In this document: positions 1 through 9,607 of the stretch, in pieces | Layout: the number at the start of each line of letters is the position of its first letter | Position numbering within the stretch: position 1 is the stretch's first letter | Assembly: GCA_964460755.1 (NCBI GenBank) | Contig: CAYWQL010000006.1 | Coordinates: 17,906 to 81,905, forward strand | Length of the DNA stretch: 64,000 bases | Direction of reading: 5' to 3' | DNA from: JAYFNU01 sp964460755 | GTDB lineage: Bacteria > Bacillota > Clostridia > Oscillospirales > Ruminococcaceae | The notes under the pieces: generated by a model | The model's database searches: none | Told to the model about the DNA's origin: nothing | What the model saw: only the letters and a program-made list of their open reading frames with translations | Made by a program: the position numbers and the translations under genes

Positions 1-383
1 TAACCTATTCCTTCCGCTGGACCTGCTCTATAGCCCGTCAGATTTTCCTGTCTGTTGTCGACCTTATTACGGGAAATATTGCCGTCAACCAGCTTTCGGG
101 ACCGGTAGGAATAATTTCTGTTATTAGCGACGCCGCCAAGGTCGGATTCCTGTCGGTATTGACCCTTTTGGCGTTTATCTCGATTAATCTTGGCATATTC
201 AATATTTTACCGCTTCCCGCACTCGACGGCGGACGTCTTGTATTTCTTGTCTTCGAGGCGATAACAAAGAAAAAGCTCAATTCAAAGTACGAGGCGCTTG
301 TTAACGGTATCGGCTTTGCGCTTTTGATTTTGCTGATGGTGTTTGTGACGTACAATGATATTTCATCGCTTGTAACGAGGTGA
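1..383 (+). CDS. rseP: RseP/SpoIVFB-type site-2 protease (M50), C-terminal part
   Basis: This is the 3' end of an open frame that runs in from before the window (codons in phase from base 3). The visible part carries the GPVGI motif and, further on, NILPLPALDGGR, the NxxPxPxLDGG motif that supplies the Asp zinc ligand of M50 intramembrane proteases. Two hydrophobic segments surround it. The family cleaves transmembrane segments such as anti-sigma factors. The N-terminal HExxH half and PDZ domain lie outside the window. It overlaps or abuts ispG, and the rseP-ispG-polC order is common in Clostridia. The identity is secure from the C-terminal motif. Confidence 0.88.
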   Translation, partial: TYSFRWTCSIARQIFLSVVDLITGNIAVNQLSGPVGIISVISDAAKVGFLSVLTLLAFISINLGIFNILPLPALDGGRLVFLVFEAITKKKLNSKYEALVNGIGFALLILLMVFVTYNDISSLVTR

Positions 384-388
384 GAAGT

Positions 389-1420
389 ATGACTAAGAAG
401 GTTAAAATCGGTTCGGTTACTATCGGCGGCGGCGAAAAAATCGCGGTTCAGTCGATGCTTAACGTACACAATTCAAATATTGACGGCAATGTCGAGCAGG
501 CAAAGCAGCTTGAGGCGGCCGGGTGCGATATTATTCGTGCGGCTATTCCGAATATCGACGCCGTAAAGCTTATTCCCGCGATAAAACGCGCGGTTGGTAT
601 TCCGCTTGTTGCCGACATACATTTCGATTATAAGCTCGCTCTCGAAAGCGTGGCGGCCGGAGTTGACAAGGTTAGAATTAACCCGGGCAACATTGGCGAC
701 GAGGGAAGGGTAAAAGAGGTTGTCGAGGCGTGTAAGCGAAGAAATGTGCCCATTCGCGTCGGCGTAAATTCGGGCTCGGTCGAAAGGTCTATTCTTGCGA
801 AGTACGGCGCGCCGACAGCCGAGGCGCTTGTTGAGAGCGCTTTTTTCCATACGTCGCTTATTGAAAAATTCGACTATGACAATATCGTGATTTCCATTAA
901 ATCGTCGAACATAAAAACAATGATAGAAGCCTATCGCCTTGCAAGCGAAAAATGCGATTATCCGCTTCATCTCGGCGTGACCGAGGCGGGTACATATAAT
1001 ATCGGGCTTATTAAGTCGTCAATCGGTATAGGGTCGCTTCTTTGCGACGGGATAGGCGATACCATAAGGGTTTCGCTTACCGACAGCCCCGTGCTTGAGG
1101 TTAAGGCTGGACGGGATATTCTAAAAGCACTCGGCAAGGGCGACGGGGTGACTATCGTTTCCTGCCCCACCTGCGGGCGAACCGAAATTGACCTTATATC
1201 CATTGCCAAAGAGGTTGAAGAAAAAACGGCGAACATAAACAAAAGCATAAAAATCGCGGTAATGGGCTGCGTCGTCAACGGGCCGGGAGAGGCCGCCGAG
1301 GCGGATATCGGTATCGCGGGCGGAAAGGACAGCGCCGTGCTCTTTAAAAAGGGCGTTGTTATAAAAAAAATCAGCGGAGATATAGCTAAAGAGCTATTAA
1401 ATGAAATAGATAAGCTTTAG
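389..1420 (+). CDS. ispG: 4-hydroxy-3-methylbut-2-en-1-yl diphosphate synthase
   Basis: IspG/GcpE reduces methylerythritol cyclodiphosphate to HMBPP, the penultimate step of the MEP isoprenoid pathway, using a [4Fe-4S] cluster and reduced ferredoxin or flavodoxin. The N-terminal half is a TIM barrel (VQSMLNVHN, VADIHFD, RINPGNIG). The C-terminal half carries cluster ligands in SCPTCGRTEID and VMGCVVNGPGEA. The length of 343 residues is usual for the short bacterial form. An upstream in-frame GTG at 380 overlaps the rseP stop, but the ATG at 389 has GAGGTGA six bases before it and is preferred. The gene is co-transcribed with rseP and polC. Confidence 0.95.
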   Translation: MTKKVKIGSVTIGGGEKIAVQSMLNVHNSNIDGNVEQAKQLEAAGCDIIRAAIPNIDAVKLIPAIKRAVGIPLVADIHFDYKLALESVAAGVDKVRINPGNIGDEGRVKEVVEACKRRNVPIRVGVNSGSVERSILAKYGAPTAEALVESAFFHTSLIEKFDYDNIVISIKSSNIKTMIEAYRLASEKCDYPLHLGVTEAGTYNIGLIKSSIGIGSLLCDGIGDTIRVSLTDSPVLEVKAGRDILKALGKGDGVTIVSCPTCGRTEIDLISIAKEVEEKTANINKSIKIAVMGCVVNGPGEAAEADIGIAGGKDSAVLFKKGVVIKKISGDIAKELLNEIDKL

Positions 1421-1428
1421 AGGAACGA

Positions 1429-4400
1429 ATGGCGGAAAATTTGAAGATGCTTTTTCCCGATTTTCAAAACGGGAACGAAGTGAATGCGAAAATTGAAAAG
1501 CTTACTGTCAGCAAAGACGGAAAAGAAATTTTTCTGTCTTTGTTTTGTGATAAATATAATTCTGAATACCTCAACGGCTTTTTGGGTTTTCTGAAAAATG
1601 AATACAACGAATATGATGTAAGCCTTGAGGTGTTTTTTCCGCGCGAGGCTTTTTGCGAAAGCGCGTTTTTCTATGTTCTTCGAAAGGTTAGCGGAAAAGG
1701 CTTGCCCGTCAACGGCTTTTTTAACGGGAGCAAAATAAGCATTGACGCAGACAAAATCGACGTCGAGCTTACCCACGGCGGTTTGAAGGTGCTCGAAAAT
1801 ATGGAGTTTTCGCGAATATTCGCCTTGGAGGTAAAAAAGAGCTTCGGCTTTATGCCTACGGTTAGCTTTTCCGGGGTAACGGAAATAAAAATGGAAGAAA
1901 TGAAGCCTATTACCGACGACGCTCCGACTGCTTCGGAAAAGTCGACGACGGCGCATACCGAAAAGCCGCAGCGAGCGAAAAACGCTCTAACGCAAGCTGA
2001 CGTTAAGAACAAATATCTTGATTTAGAGGACGAGAGCTATACGACCGTATTGGGCAAAAAGCCTTCGCTTGACGCGATAAAGCCGTTGATTGAGGTTGTC
2101 GGCGACGGCGGAAAATGTACCGTTTGGGGCGACGTCTTTTTTGTTGACACCCGTGAAACACGAAACAAAAATACCGTTTATACCGTGTCGATAACCGATT
2201 ATACGAGCTCGATTAACATAAAGCTTTTCGACCGCTCGAACGAGTATAAGGCGCTCGGCTCCGTCGCGGCGGGGGATACCCTCGTTGTCGGGGGCGAGGT
2301 AGCACACGACCGATATGAAAACGAGTTTGTTCTTACGCCCTATAACATAATAAAGGTTAATAAGAAGCACAAAAAGGACCTTGCCGAGCGCAAGAGAATA
2401 GAGCTTCATTTACATACGAATATGTCAACTATGGACGGTATTCCTTCGGCTGCAGACGCGGTTATGCGGGCGGCGGAGTACGGACACGAGGCGGTCGCGA
2501 TAACCGACCACGGCGTTGTTCAAGCCTTCCCCGACGCTTATGCCGCCGTTTCGAACGCGAGAAAGTTGCGCCCTGATTTCAAGGTGCTCTTCGGCGTCGA
2601 GTGCTATTACGTCGACGACTCGACAAAGGCTGTTTCGGGTTATTCCGAGGTTGGCATTGACGGCGAGATAGTCTGTTTCGATCTCGAGACGACGGGACTT
2701 TCCGCGATGTCGGACAGGATAATAGAAATTGGCGCAGTTCGGATTAAAAACGGCGAAATTATAGATAGCTTTGACACCTTCGTTTTTCCGGAACGCGACA
2801 TACCCGAGCGCATAACAGAGCTTACGGGAATAACTGACGACGATGTTAAGGGAGCGCCTTGCGAGAGGGAAGCGCTGCTTGAGTTTTTTGCTTATGCGAA
2901 GGACCTTCCGCTTATGGCGCACAATGCGTCGTTTGATATGTCCTTTCTTGAAGCGGGAATCAGACGCTGTTTAATTGATAAAAAATCGGTTTCGGTCGAT
3001 AGCCTTGCTATATCGCAGGCTCTTCTTCCTGACCTTAAAAAACACAAGCTCGACAGTCTTACGTCACATTTTAAGCTGCAAAACTTTGAGCACCATAGGG
3101 CAAACGACGATGCTGCGGCGCTTGCGAGAATATACTTTAAGCTTATGCCGATGATGAAGGAAGTCGGTATAGAAAAGCTTTCGGATATAAATGACAAGCT
3201 TGGCGGAAAGGGATACAAGCATTCCCGTCCGAACCATATGATTTTGCTTGTCAAGAACGCGGTCGGACTTAAAAATCTTTATAAGCTGGTTTCGTTAAGC
3301 CATCTTGAATATTTCCACAGCCGCCCGCGCATTCCGCGAAGCGAGCTTATGAGGTATAAGGAGGGGCTTATTATAGGCTCGGCATGTGAGCAGGGCGAGG
3401 TGTATAAAGCGCTTGTTGAGGGTAAGCCGTGGGAGGACGTCGAGGAGCTTTCAAGAAAGTACGACTATCTTGAAATCCAGCCCGTTGAGAACAACAGATT
3501 TATGGTTGCGAACGGTACGCTTCAAAGCGAAGACGAAATACGTGAAATTAACAAGCAGGTCGTAAAGCTTGCCAAACAAACGGGTAAGCCGGTCTGCGCG
3601 ACCTGCGACGTCCATTTTCTTGACGAAAAGGACGAGATATATAGGCGGATTTTAATGCATGGCATAGGCTTTTCTGATGCGGGGGAAAGCACCATGCTTA
3701 CCTTCCGTACGACTGACGAGATGTTGGAGGAGTTTTCATATTTAGGTAAGGAAACTGCCGAGGAGGTCGTAATTGACAACCCGAAGATTATTTCGGATAT
3801 GATTGAAAGCGACATTCTGCCCATACCAAAGGGAACCTTTACCCCGTCAATAGACGGTGCGGAGGAAACGCTTTTGTCGACTGCGAAGGAGTCACTGCAT
3901 CGTATTTTCGGGGACAATCCGCCCGAAAGCGTAGAGGCGAGAATGAACAAAGAACTCGAGTCGATTATCGGAAACCAGTATTCGGTGCTGTATGTTATAG
4001 CCCAAAAGCTTGTTGCCAAGTCGGAAAGCGACGGATATCACGTCGGCTCGCGTGGTTCTGTCGGCTCGTCTTTTATAGCCTTTTTGCTCGGCATATCTGA
4101 GGTTAACCCCATAGCGCCGCACTATATATGTAAAAAGTGCAAGTATTTTGAATTTGTCGACGACGTCGGCTCGGGCTTCGATTTGCCCGACAGGGCTTGC
4201 CCCGTGTGCGGCGAAAAGCTTTTCGGCGACGGGCAGGACATTCCGTTTGAAACCTTCCTTGGCTTTAAGGGGGACAAACAGCCTGATATTGACCTCAATT
4301 TCTCGTCGGAATACCAGTCGCAGGCGCACAGATACACAGAAGAGATTTTCGGCAAAGACCACGTTTTTAAAGCGGGAACTATTTCCGCATTAAAGGATAA

Positions 4401-5721
4401 AACAGCGTACGGCTATGTGAAAAAGTACCTTGAGGACAGCGGACATATGGTAAGCAAGGCGGAGGAAAGCAGGCTTGCGCTGGGCTGTGTTGGAGTTAAG
4501 AGAACGACGGGACAGCATCCCGGCGGAATGGTAGTTGTACCGCAGGGGTATGATATAACAGATTTTTGCCCTGCCCAACACCCCGCGGATAAATCCGACG
4601 CCGACGTTATCACGACCCACTTCGACTTCAACTCTCTTCACGATACCCTTTTGAAGCTTGACGAGCTCGGTCACGAGGTTCCGACGATGTATCACTATAT
4701 TGAAGCCCTCACGGGGGTGAACGTCGCCGATATACCCATGAACGACCGTAATGTCTTTAAGCTTTTCACTTCTGTCGAGCCTCTTGGAATAACCGAGCAG
4801 GACGTTGACAGCAAGACAGGCACCTTCGGTATCCCCGAAATGGGTACCGAAACGGTAAGAAGGCTTTTGATTGAATCCAATCCACAGACCTTTGCCGACC
4901 TCGTTCAGGTGTCGGGACTTTCTCACGGAACCGATGTTTGGGCGAACAACGCCCAAGACCTTATCGCGAAGAATATTTGCACAATTAAGGACGTTATCGG
5001 AACGCGCGACAGTATTATGACCGAGCTTATAAAAATGGGTGTTCCGAACGCCATGGCTTTCGAGATAATGGAGATAACCCGTAAGGGAAAATTTATGGCG
5101 AAGCACACCGACGAGCACATAAAAACTCTTAAGGAAAACAACGTGCCCGAGTGGTACATCGAAAGCTGTAAAAAGATTAAGTATATGTTCCCAAAGGCTC
5201 ACGCGGTAGCTTACGTTACGTCTGCTGTTCGCCTGGCGTGGTTCAAGCTTTATTATCCGATTGAGTTCTATTCAACCTACTTTACCGTAAGGGGAAGCGA
5301 TATTGACGTTGATGCGGCTCTTGGCGGCAAGGAGAAGGCGAAAAGAAAGCTTATTGAAATGAAAGCGCTTCTTCGCGACGACTCAAAGCGGGTGGCGAAG
5401 GACGAGGACACATACGTCGTGCTTCAGATGATTTGCGAAATGTTAAGCCGCGGATACGAGTTTTTGCCCATAGATATACGCTATTCCGACGCGACGCGGT
5501 ATCTTGTTGAGGACGGAAAGCTTCGGCTTCCCTTTATTTCGGCTAAAGGCGTAGGCGAAAACGCGGCGAAATCCTTAAGCGAAGCGCTTAAGAAAAAGGA
5601 ATATGTTTCCGCGGAGGAGATGTTAAGCGAGCCGGGCGTCACGCCGTCGCTTCTCGACGCGCTCGATAAGCTGGGGGCGCTCGGAAATCTTCCGAAAACC
5701 AGCCAGCTCACGCTCTTTTAA
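1429..5721 (+). CDS. polC: DNA polymerase III alpha subunit, PolC type
   Basis: This is the replicative DNA polymerase of low-GC Gram-positives, 1430 residues as expected. In order it has an N-terminal region, an OB-fold (about 200-320), and a PHP domain starting at about 325 (ELHLHTNMSTMDG) that is interrupted by a DnaQ-type 3'-5' proofreading exonuclease from about 415 (FDLETTG, then HNASFD). The family-C polymerase core follows, with GSRGSVGSSF and PDIDLNF catalytic motifs and a zinc ribbon (CKKC...CPVC) between them. The ATG at 1429 has AGGAA just upstream and lies 8 bases after ispG, so the genes are coupled. A strong hairpin follows the stop. Confidence 0.97.
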   Translation: MAENLKMLFPDFQNGNEVNAKIEKLTVSKDGKEIFLSLFCDKYNSEYLNGFLGFLKNEYNEYDVSLEVFFPREAFCESAFFYVLRKVSGKGLPVNGFFNGSKISIDADKIDVELTHGGLKVLENMEFSRIFALEVKKSFGFMPTVSFSGVTEIKMEEMKPITDDAPTASEKSTTAHTEKPQRAKNALTQADVKNKYLDLEDESYTTVLGKKPSLDAIKPLIEVVGDGGKCTVWGDVFFVDTRETRNKNTVYTVSITDYTSSINIKLFDRSNEYKALGSVAAGDTLVVGGEVAHDRYENEFVLTPYNIIKVNKKHKKDLAERKRIELHLHTNMSTMDGIPSAADAVMRAAEYGHEAVAITDHGVVQAFPDAYAAVSNARKLRPDFKVLFGVECYYVDDSTKAVSGYSEVGIDGEIVCFDLETTGLSAMSDRIIEIGAVRIKNGEIIDSFDTFVFPERDIPERITELTGITDDDVKGAPCEREALLEFFAYAKDLPLMAHNASFDMSFLEAGIRRCLIDKKSVSVDSLAISQALLPDLKKHKLDSLTSHFKLQNFEHHRANDDAAALARIYFKLMPMMKEVGIEKLSDINDKLGGKGYKHSRPNHMILLVKNAVGLKNLYKLVSLSHLEYFHSRPRIPRSELMRYKEGLIIGSACEQGEVYKALVEGKPWEDVEELSRKYDYLEIQPVENNRFMVANGTLQSEDEIREINKQVVKLAKQTGKPVCATCDVHFLDEKDEIYRRILMHGIGFSDAGESTMLTFRTTDEMLEEFSYLGKETAEEVVIDNPKIISDMIESDILPIPKGTFTPSIDGAEETLLSTAKESLHRIFGDNPPESVEARMNKELESIIGNQYSVLYVIAQKLVAKSESDGYHVGSRGSVGSSFIAFLLGISEVNPIAPHYICKKCKYFEFVDDVGSGFDLPDRACPVCGEKLFGDGQDIPFETFLGFKGDKQPDIDLNFSSEYQSQAHRYTEEIFGKDHVFKAGTISALKDKTAYGYVKKYLEDSGHMVSKAEESRLALGCVGVKRTTGQHPGGMVVVPQGYDITDFCPAQHPADKSDADVITTHFDFNSLHDTLLKLDELGHEVPTMYHYIEALTGVNVADIPMNDRNVFKLFTSVEPLGITEQDVDSKTGTFGIPEMGTETVRRLLIESNPQTFADLVQVSGLSHGTDVWANNAQDLIAKNICTIKDVIGTRDSIMTELIKMGVPNAMAFEIMEITRKGKFMAKHTDEHIKTLKENNVPEWYIESCKKIKYMFPKAHAVAYVTSAVRLAWFKLYYPIEFYSTYFTVRGSDIDVDAALGGKEKAKRKLIEMKALLRDDSKRVAKDEDTYVVLQMICEMLSRGYEFLPIDIRYSDATRYLVEDGKLRLPFISAKGVGENAAKSLSEALKKKEYVSAEEMLSEPGVTPSLLDALDKLGALGNLPKTSQLTLF

Positions 5722-5730
5722 AAAAATTAA

Positions 5731-5758
5731 AACGCCGTTCTTTTTTAAGAACGGCGTT
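5731..5758. terminator. Bidirectional terminator between polC and rluA-family gene
   Basis: A perfect 12-bp stem (5731-5742 with 5747-5758) closes a four-T loop. It is A-rich on the left and T-rich on the right, so it can end the converging transcripts on both strands. Confidence 0.85.
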
Positions 5759-5768
5759 AATCTTTAAT

Positions 5769-6716
5769 TTAAAAATACTCTTTCATAAATGGAACGTTGC
5801 TTATCTCAAACCGCCTTTTATCGAGATATTTAAGCGCACCGCTGTAATCGCTTTCAAGAGCAAATTCAATCGAGTAGGCACAAAGAAGCTGGCGGGTCAG
5901 TTTATGCTGTTGGTTAAGCTTTGTGTCGCCGTATTTGAGGTCGCCAAGGACCGGTGCGCCGAGAAAAGCGGCGTGCGCCCTAATCTGGTGAGGTCGACCT
6001 GTAAGAAGTCCGACCTCGACGAGGGAAAGCCCGCTTTTATGTTTTAGCGTTCGAAAGGCGGTAGTTATGTCCTTTGATTCGGTTGTCGATTTTTTCAGAA
6101 CGGTTACCTTATTGTTTTTTTCATTCTTGGTAAGATACGCAGTATATGTGCCGTCCTTTATCGTTCCGGCAAGGACGGCGATGTATTTTTTGTTTATTTG
6201 GCGTGTTTTTATGATTTCGCCCATTTCGCGAAGGGCTTCGGCGTTCTTCGCCGCGACGACGATGCCGCTTGTGCCTTGGTCAAGACGATTGCAAAGCGCG
6301 GGGGTGAAGCCCACGCTGCTGTTCGGTGAATATTCTCCGCCTTCATAGAGATAACGTAAGAAGCGATTTATAAGTGAGTCGAGGCTTGCCTTGCTGTCGG
6401 AATGGCACACGACGCCTGCCTGTTTATTGATTAGCGCAATATTTTTGTCTTCATAAATAATTTCTATATTCTTTGACGCGCGCATAAAGTCGGGAGCTTT
6501 TTTTTCTTCCGCGAGAAGCTCGTCGGAAATATACAGCTCGAGCGTATCACCCTCGTTGAGCCTCGTCGACGCTTCGCACCGCTTGCCGTTAAGCTTTATG
6601 CGCTTAAGGCGAAGATATTTATACATAAGCCCTGCGGTGAGCGACGGAACGCACCGCTCGAGGTATCGGTTGAGCCTTATTCCGTTGTCTGCCTTTGAAA
6701 CAGTAAAGGATTTCAT
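5769..6716 (-). CDS. RluA/RluD-family pseudouridine synthase
   Basis: The protein has 315 residues with an N-terminal S4 RNA-binding domain (about 12-70) and a pseudouridine synthase domain. The catalytic aspartate is D146 in NRLDQGTSG; many relatives have HRLD, while NRLD is a known Gram-positive variant. The C-terminal motif GRPHQIRAH is typical. It isomerises uridine in rRNA, but which rRNA position it modifies cannot be told from sequence. It stands alone on the minus strand, convergent with polC and divergent from radC. Confidence 0.9.
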   Translation of the reverse strand: MKSFTVSKADNGIRLNRYLERCVPSLTAGLMYKYLRLKRIKLNGKRCEASTRLNEGDTLELYISDELLAEEKKAPDFMRASKNIEIIYEDKNIALINKQAGVVCHSDSKASLDSLINRFLRYLYEGGEYSPNSSVGFTPALCNRLDQGTSGIVVAAKNAEALREMGEIIKTRQINKKYIAVLAGTIKDGTYTAYLTKNEKNNKVTVLKKSTTESKDITTAFRTLKHKSGLSLVEVGLLTGRPHQIRAHAAFLGAPVLGDLKYGDTKLNQQHKLTRQLLCAYSIEFALESDYSGALKYLDKRRFEISNVPFMKEYF

Positions 6717-6729
6717 AAAAACACCTTAT

Positions 6730-6757
6730 TTGATTTATAGCAGAAATAGTATATAAT
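6730..6757 (+). promoter_or_regulatory. Predicted sigma-A promoter of the radC operon
   Basis: TTGATT (6730-6735) and TATAAT (6752-6757) are separated by 16 bp, about 40 bp before the radC start. Confidence 0.55.
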
Positions 6758-6796
6758 AATAAATAAAATAAGTAAAGCCAAGGAGCGCCGAACAAG

Positions 6797-7501
6797 ATGA
6801 CGCAGGGTATACATGACGGGCATCGGCAGAGAGTGAAAAACCGATTCATAAAAAGCGGAATTGATGATTTTGAGCCACACAATGTTTTGGAGCTTATGCT
6901 TTTTTATGCTATTCCGAAAAGGGACACTAACGAGCTCGCCCACAACCTTATTGAAACGTTCGGAAGCTTTGACAAGGTGCTTGAGGCGGATTATCTTCAG
7001 CTTGCGGCGGTCAAGGGAATGGGGGAGCATTCTGCGACGCTTCTGAAGCTGTTTATAGAAAGCTATGGATATTATGAGCGTCAGAAATACAAGGACGGCT
7101 TTATTGCGACGAGCTCGGCGGCGGTTATAAGCTACGCCCAGTCGCTTTTCGTCGGTGAAACGCGGGAGCTTGGCTATCTTCTTTGCTTTGACGCGAAGCT
7201 TCAGCTGATTAATTGTGTTAAGATAAGTGAAGGGAGCGTTAACGCAGCCTCGGTTTCGGTGCGGCGCGTCGTCGAGACGGCGACGGCAAACAAAGCGATT
7301 TCCGTTATCCTTACCCACAACCACCCCAACGGTCTTCCCGTTCCGTCCACAGAGGACGTCGCGACGACAAAAAAGATAATGAGCGCTCTTTCAACCGTGG
7401 ATATCGATTTCAGCGACCATATTATTGTCGGGGCAAAATCAGCGATATCTCTTGCGGATGAGGGCATAATATACAGCATAAAACAGGAGAAGCGAAGATA
7501 G
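6797..7501 (+). CDS. radC: RadC/YsxA-family JAMM domain protein
   Basis: The 234-residue protein has the usual RadC layout, an N-terminal helix-hairpin-helix region (about 50-75) and a C-terminal JAB/MPN metalloprotease-like domain with the zinc motif HNHPNGLPVPSTED. RadC was once linked to DNA repair, but its biochemical role is still unresolved. The ATG follows AGGAGC at a suitable distance. It runs directly into the DUF218 gene with no gap. Confidence 0.92.
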   Translation: MTQGIHDGHRQRVKNRFIKSGIDDFEPHNVLELMLFYAIPKRDTNELAHNLIETFGSFDKVLEADYLQLAAVKGMGEHSATLLKLFIESYGYYERQKYKDGFIATSSAAVISYAQSLFVGETRELGYLLCFDAKLQLINCVKISEGSVNAASVSVRRVVETATANKAISVILTHNHPNGLPVPSTEDVATTKKIMSALSTVDIDFSDHIIVGAKSAISLADEGIIYSIKQEKRR

Positions 7502-8242
7502 ATGAAGGGACGACGGATTTTAGCCTACCTTTGTTTTTTCGTCGCTTTTGCGATAATATGGCCGCTTGTATCCGGGATTGTTCATGAGGGAATGATGTTT
7601 GCGGTGCTTTTTATCGTTATGGGCATACTTTTTTATTCGCCCAAGTGGTATAAAAAGCTTTGCGAAAGGGTGAAATGGATTAACGTGTTTTTACGAGTAT
7701 GCTGTTCGTTGGCGGTCGCGGTATGCGTTGTTATTTCGTTGCTGATGTTTTCCGCGACGTTGAAAAAGCCGTCAGGGAACGGTACGGTTGTTATTTTAGG
7801 TTGCCAGGTAAAAGACTCGCAGCCGAGCCTGATGCTTGTAAGAAGAATGGATATGGCTATTGAGTACCTTAACGAGCATCCTGACGTCGCTGTAATTGCG
7901 ACGGGAGCGCAGGGCAAGGGCGAGAATATGCCTGAATCAAAGGCAATATATGATTACCTGATTAATAATGGAATTGACGCGAAAAGAATTTATGTCGAGG
8001 GCAGGTCGCTGAATACCGAACAGAACCTTCGCTTCAGCGCGGGTATAATAAAGAAAAACGGACTTGACGAAGATGTTATAATATCTTCTGATGGGTTTCA
8101 TCAGTATCGAGCGTCGATTTTTGCAAAAAGAAACGGGCTTAATCCGTCCGCGCTTTCGAGCGCAACCCCGATTTTTGTATGTGTAAGCTATTGGTTTCGC
8201 GAAATAATCGGAATAATGCGACTTGTTGTACTTGGTTACTAA
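7502..8242 (+). CDS. SanA/YdcF-family (DUF218) membrane protein
   Basis: Three hydrophobic segments occupy the first 85 residues. The DUF218 domain follows, with VVILGCQVKDSQPS, the ATGAQGKGE motif and VEGRSLNTEQN, all typical of the ElyC/SanA/YdcF superfamily. Members are linked to cell-envelope integrity or vancomycin sensitivity, but the substrate is unknown. The start codon follows the radC stop directly, so translation is probably coupled. The fold assignment is secure and the function is not. Confidence 0.82.
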   Translation: MKGRRILAYLCFFVAFAIIWPLVSGIVHEGMMFAVLFIVMGILFYSPKWYKKLCERVKWINVFLRVCCSLAVAVCVVISLLMFSATLKKPSGNGTVVILGCQVKDSQPSLMLVRRMDMAIEYLNEHPDVAVIATGAQGKGENMPESKAIYDYLINNGIDAKRIYVEGRSLNTEQNLRFSAGIIKKNGLDEDVIISSDGFHQYRASIFAKRNGLNPSALSSATPIFVCVSYWFREIIGIMRLVVLGY

Positions 8243-8255
8243 CTGACGAGGTATT

Positions 8256-9596
8256 ATGAATAAACTTAAGGCCATAAGCTATCCTGCGCTTATTGCGTTC
8301 GGATATTTCATTTTAATAATGTTCGGAACGGTGTTTTTATTGATGCCGTTTGCAAGCCGTGACGGGGTCTCCGCCGGCTTTGTCGACGCCTTTTTTACCG
8401 CTACATCGGCAAGCTGTGTGACAGGTCTCGTTATAGCCGACACCTTCGCAAAGTGGACGCTTTTCGGTCAGATAATTATACTTATTCTTATCCAAATCGG
8501 CGGATTGGGCTTTATGACCATTGTTATTATGCTTTCAATGTTTTTGGGGCAAAAAATCGGTCTTACGGCGCGTTCGCTTATGTGCGAGAGCATAAATACT
8601 ATGCATCTTGGCGGAATAGTGCGGCTCACCAAACGTATTATGAAAGGAACACTTATTTTCGAGGGTGCGGGAGCTGTGATTCTGACCCTGCGTTTTATGT
8701 CGGATATGGATTTCCCGAACGCATTATTCTGCGGAATATGGCATTCGGTTTCGGCGTTTTGCAACGCTGGCTTTGATATTATGGGGCGGTTTGGCGACAA
8801 TGTTTCGCTTGCTCCTTACGTCGGTGACATAACGGTTAACCTGACGATAATGGTTCTTATTGTCGTCGGCGGACTCGGCTTCTTTGTATGGGACGATTTA
8901 TGCGAAAAGAAATTTCGTTTTAAAAAATATTCGCTTCATACGAAGATTGTTTTGTGTATGACCGCATTTTTGATTTTTGTGCCGGCTGTCCTGTTTTTCT
9001 TTTCTGAAAGCGGCGCGGCATATGAGGGACTTAACGCTCGCGAAAGGGTGCTCGCGTCTTTCTTCAGCAGTGTTTCGCCAAGAACAGCGGGCTTTAGTAC
9101 GACTGATGTCGCCGCGCTTTCGCCTGTGGGCGAGTTGCTGACAACGGTGCTTATGTTTATCGGAGGAAGCCCCGGCTCGACAGCGGGCGGCATAAAGACT
9201 ACCACTATTGCGGTAATGATTTTCTCGGTTATTTCGGGAGCGCGAAACAGGAGCGTTACGAACATTTTCGGGCGTCGTTTGGAAAACAACGATTTTCGGC
9301 GCGCTTCGTCGGTTATCGTGATTAATATGACGCTTGCGCTTTTGATGGGCGGTATTATAAGCGCGTTTGAACCAATGCTTGAGCTGCAGGAGGTTTTGTT
9401 CGAAACCTTTTCGGCGATTGGAACGGTCGGACTGACGCGTGGAATTACACATATGCTTTCCCCAATCTCAAGGGTGCTTGTCGCGCTGCTTATGTATTGC
9501 GGGCGGGTTGGAAGCCTTTCGTTTGCGATTATTTTCACCGGCAGCAGAGCTCGCCCCTCGGTGGTATTTCCCGTTGAACGGGTCAATATAGGATAG
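8256..9596 (+). CDS. Potassium uptake channel subunit, TrkH/KtrB family
   Basis: The 446-residue integral membrane protein carries four pore loops of the Trk/Ktr superfamily, each with its selectivity-filter glycine: SASCVTGLV, SAFCNAGFD, PRTAGFST and SAIGTVGLT. It forms the K+ (or Na+-coupled K+) translocating pore in the cytoplasmic membrane. The ATG at 8256 has GACGAGG upstream. It is immediately followed by its cytoplasmic gating partner at 9608, so the two form one uptake system. The length fits KtrB better than the longer proteobacterial TrkH. Confidence 0.93.
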   Translation: MNKLKAISYPALIAFGYFILIMFGTVFLLMPFASRDGVSAGFVDAFFTATSASCVTGLVIADTFAKWTLFGQIIILILIQIGGLGFMTIVIMLSMFLGQKIGLTARSLMCESINTMHLGGIVRLTKRIMKGTLIFEGAGAVILTLRFMSDMDFPNALFCGIWHSVSAFCNAGFDIMGRFGDNVSLAPYVGDITVNLTIMVLIVVGGLGFFVWDDLCEKKFRFKKYSLHTKIVLCMTAFLIFVPAVLFFFSESGAAYEGLNARERVLASFFSSVSPRTAGFSTTDVAALSPVGELLTTVLMFIGGSPGSTAGGIKTTTIAVMIFSVISGARNRSVTNIFGRRLENNDFRRASSVIVINMTLALLMGGIISAFEPMLELQEVLFETFSAIGTVGLTRGITHMLSPISRVLVALLMYCGRVGSLSFAIIFTGSRARPSVVFPVERVNIG

Positions 9597-9607
9597 GAGA
9601 ACAATAT

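Noticed and set aside
4390..5202. 270-residue minus-strand frame opposite polC
   Set aside because: Antisense shadow of the conserved polymerase core.
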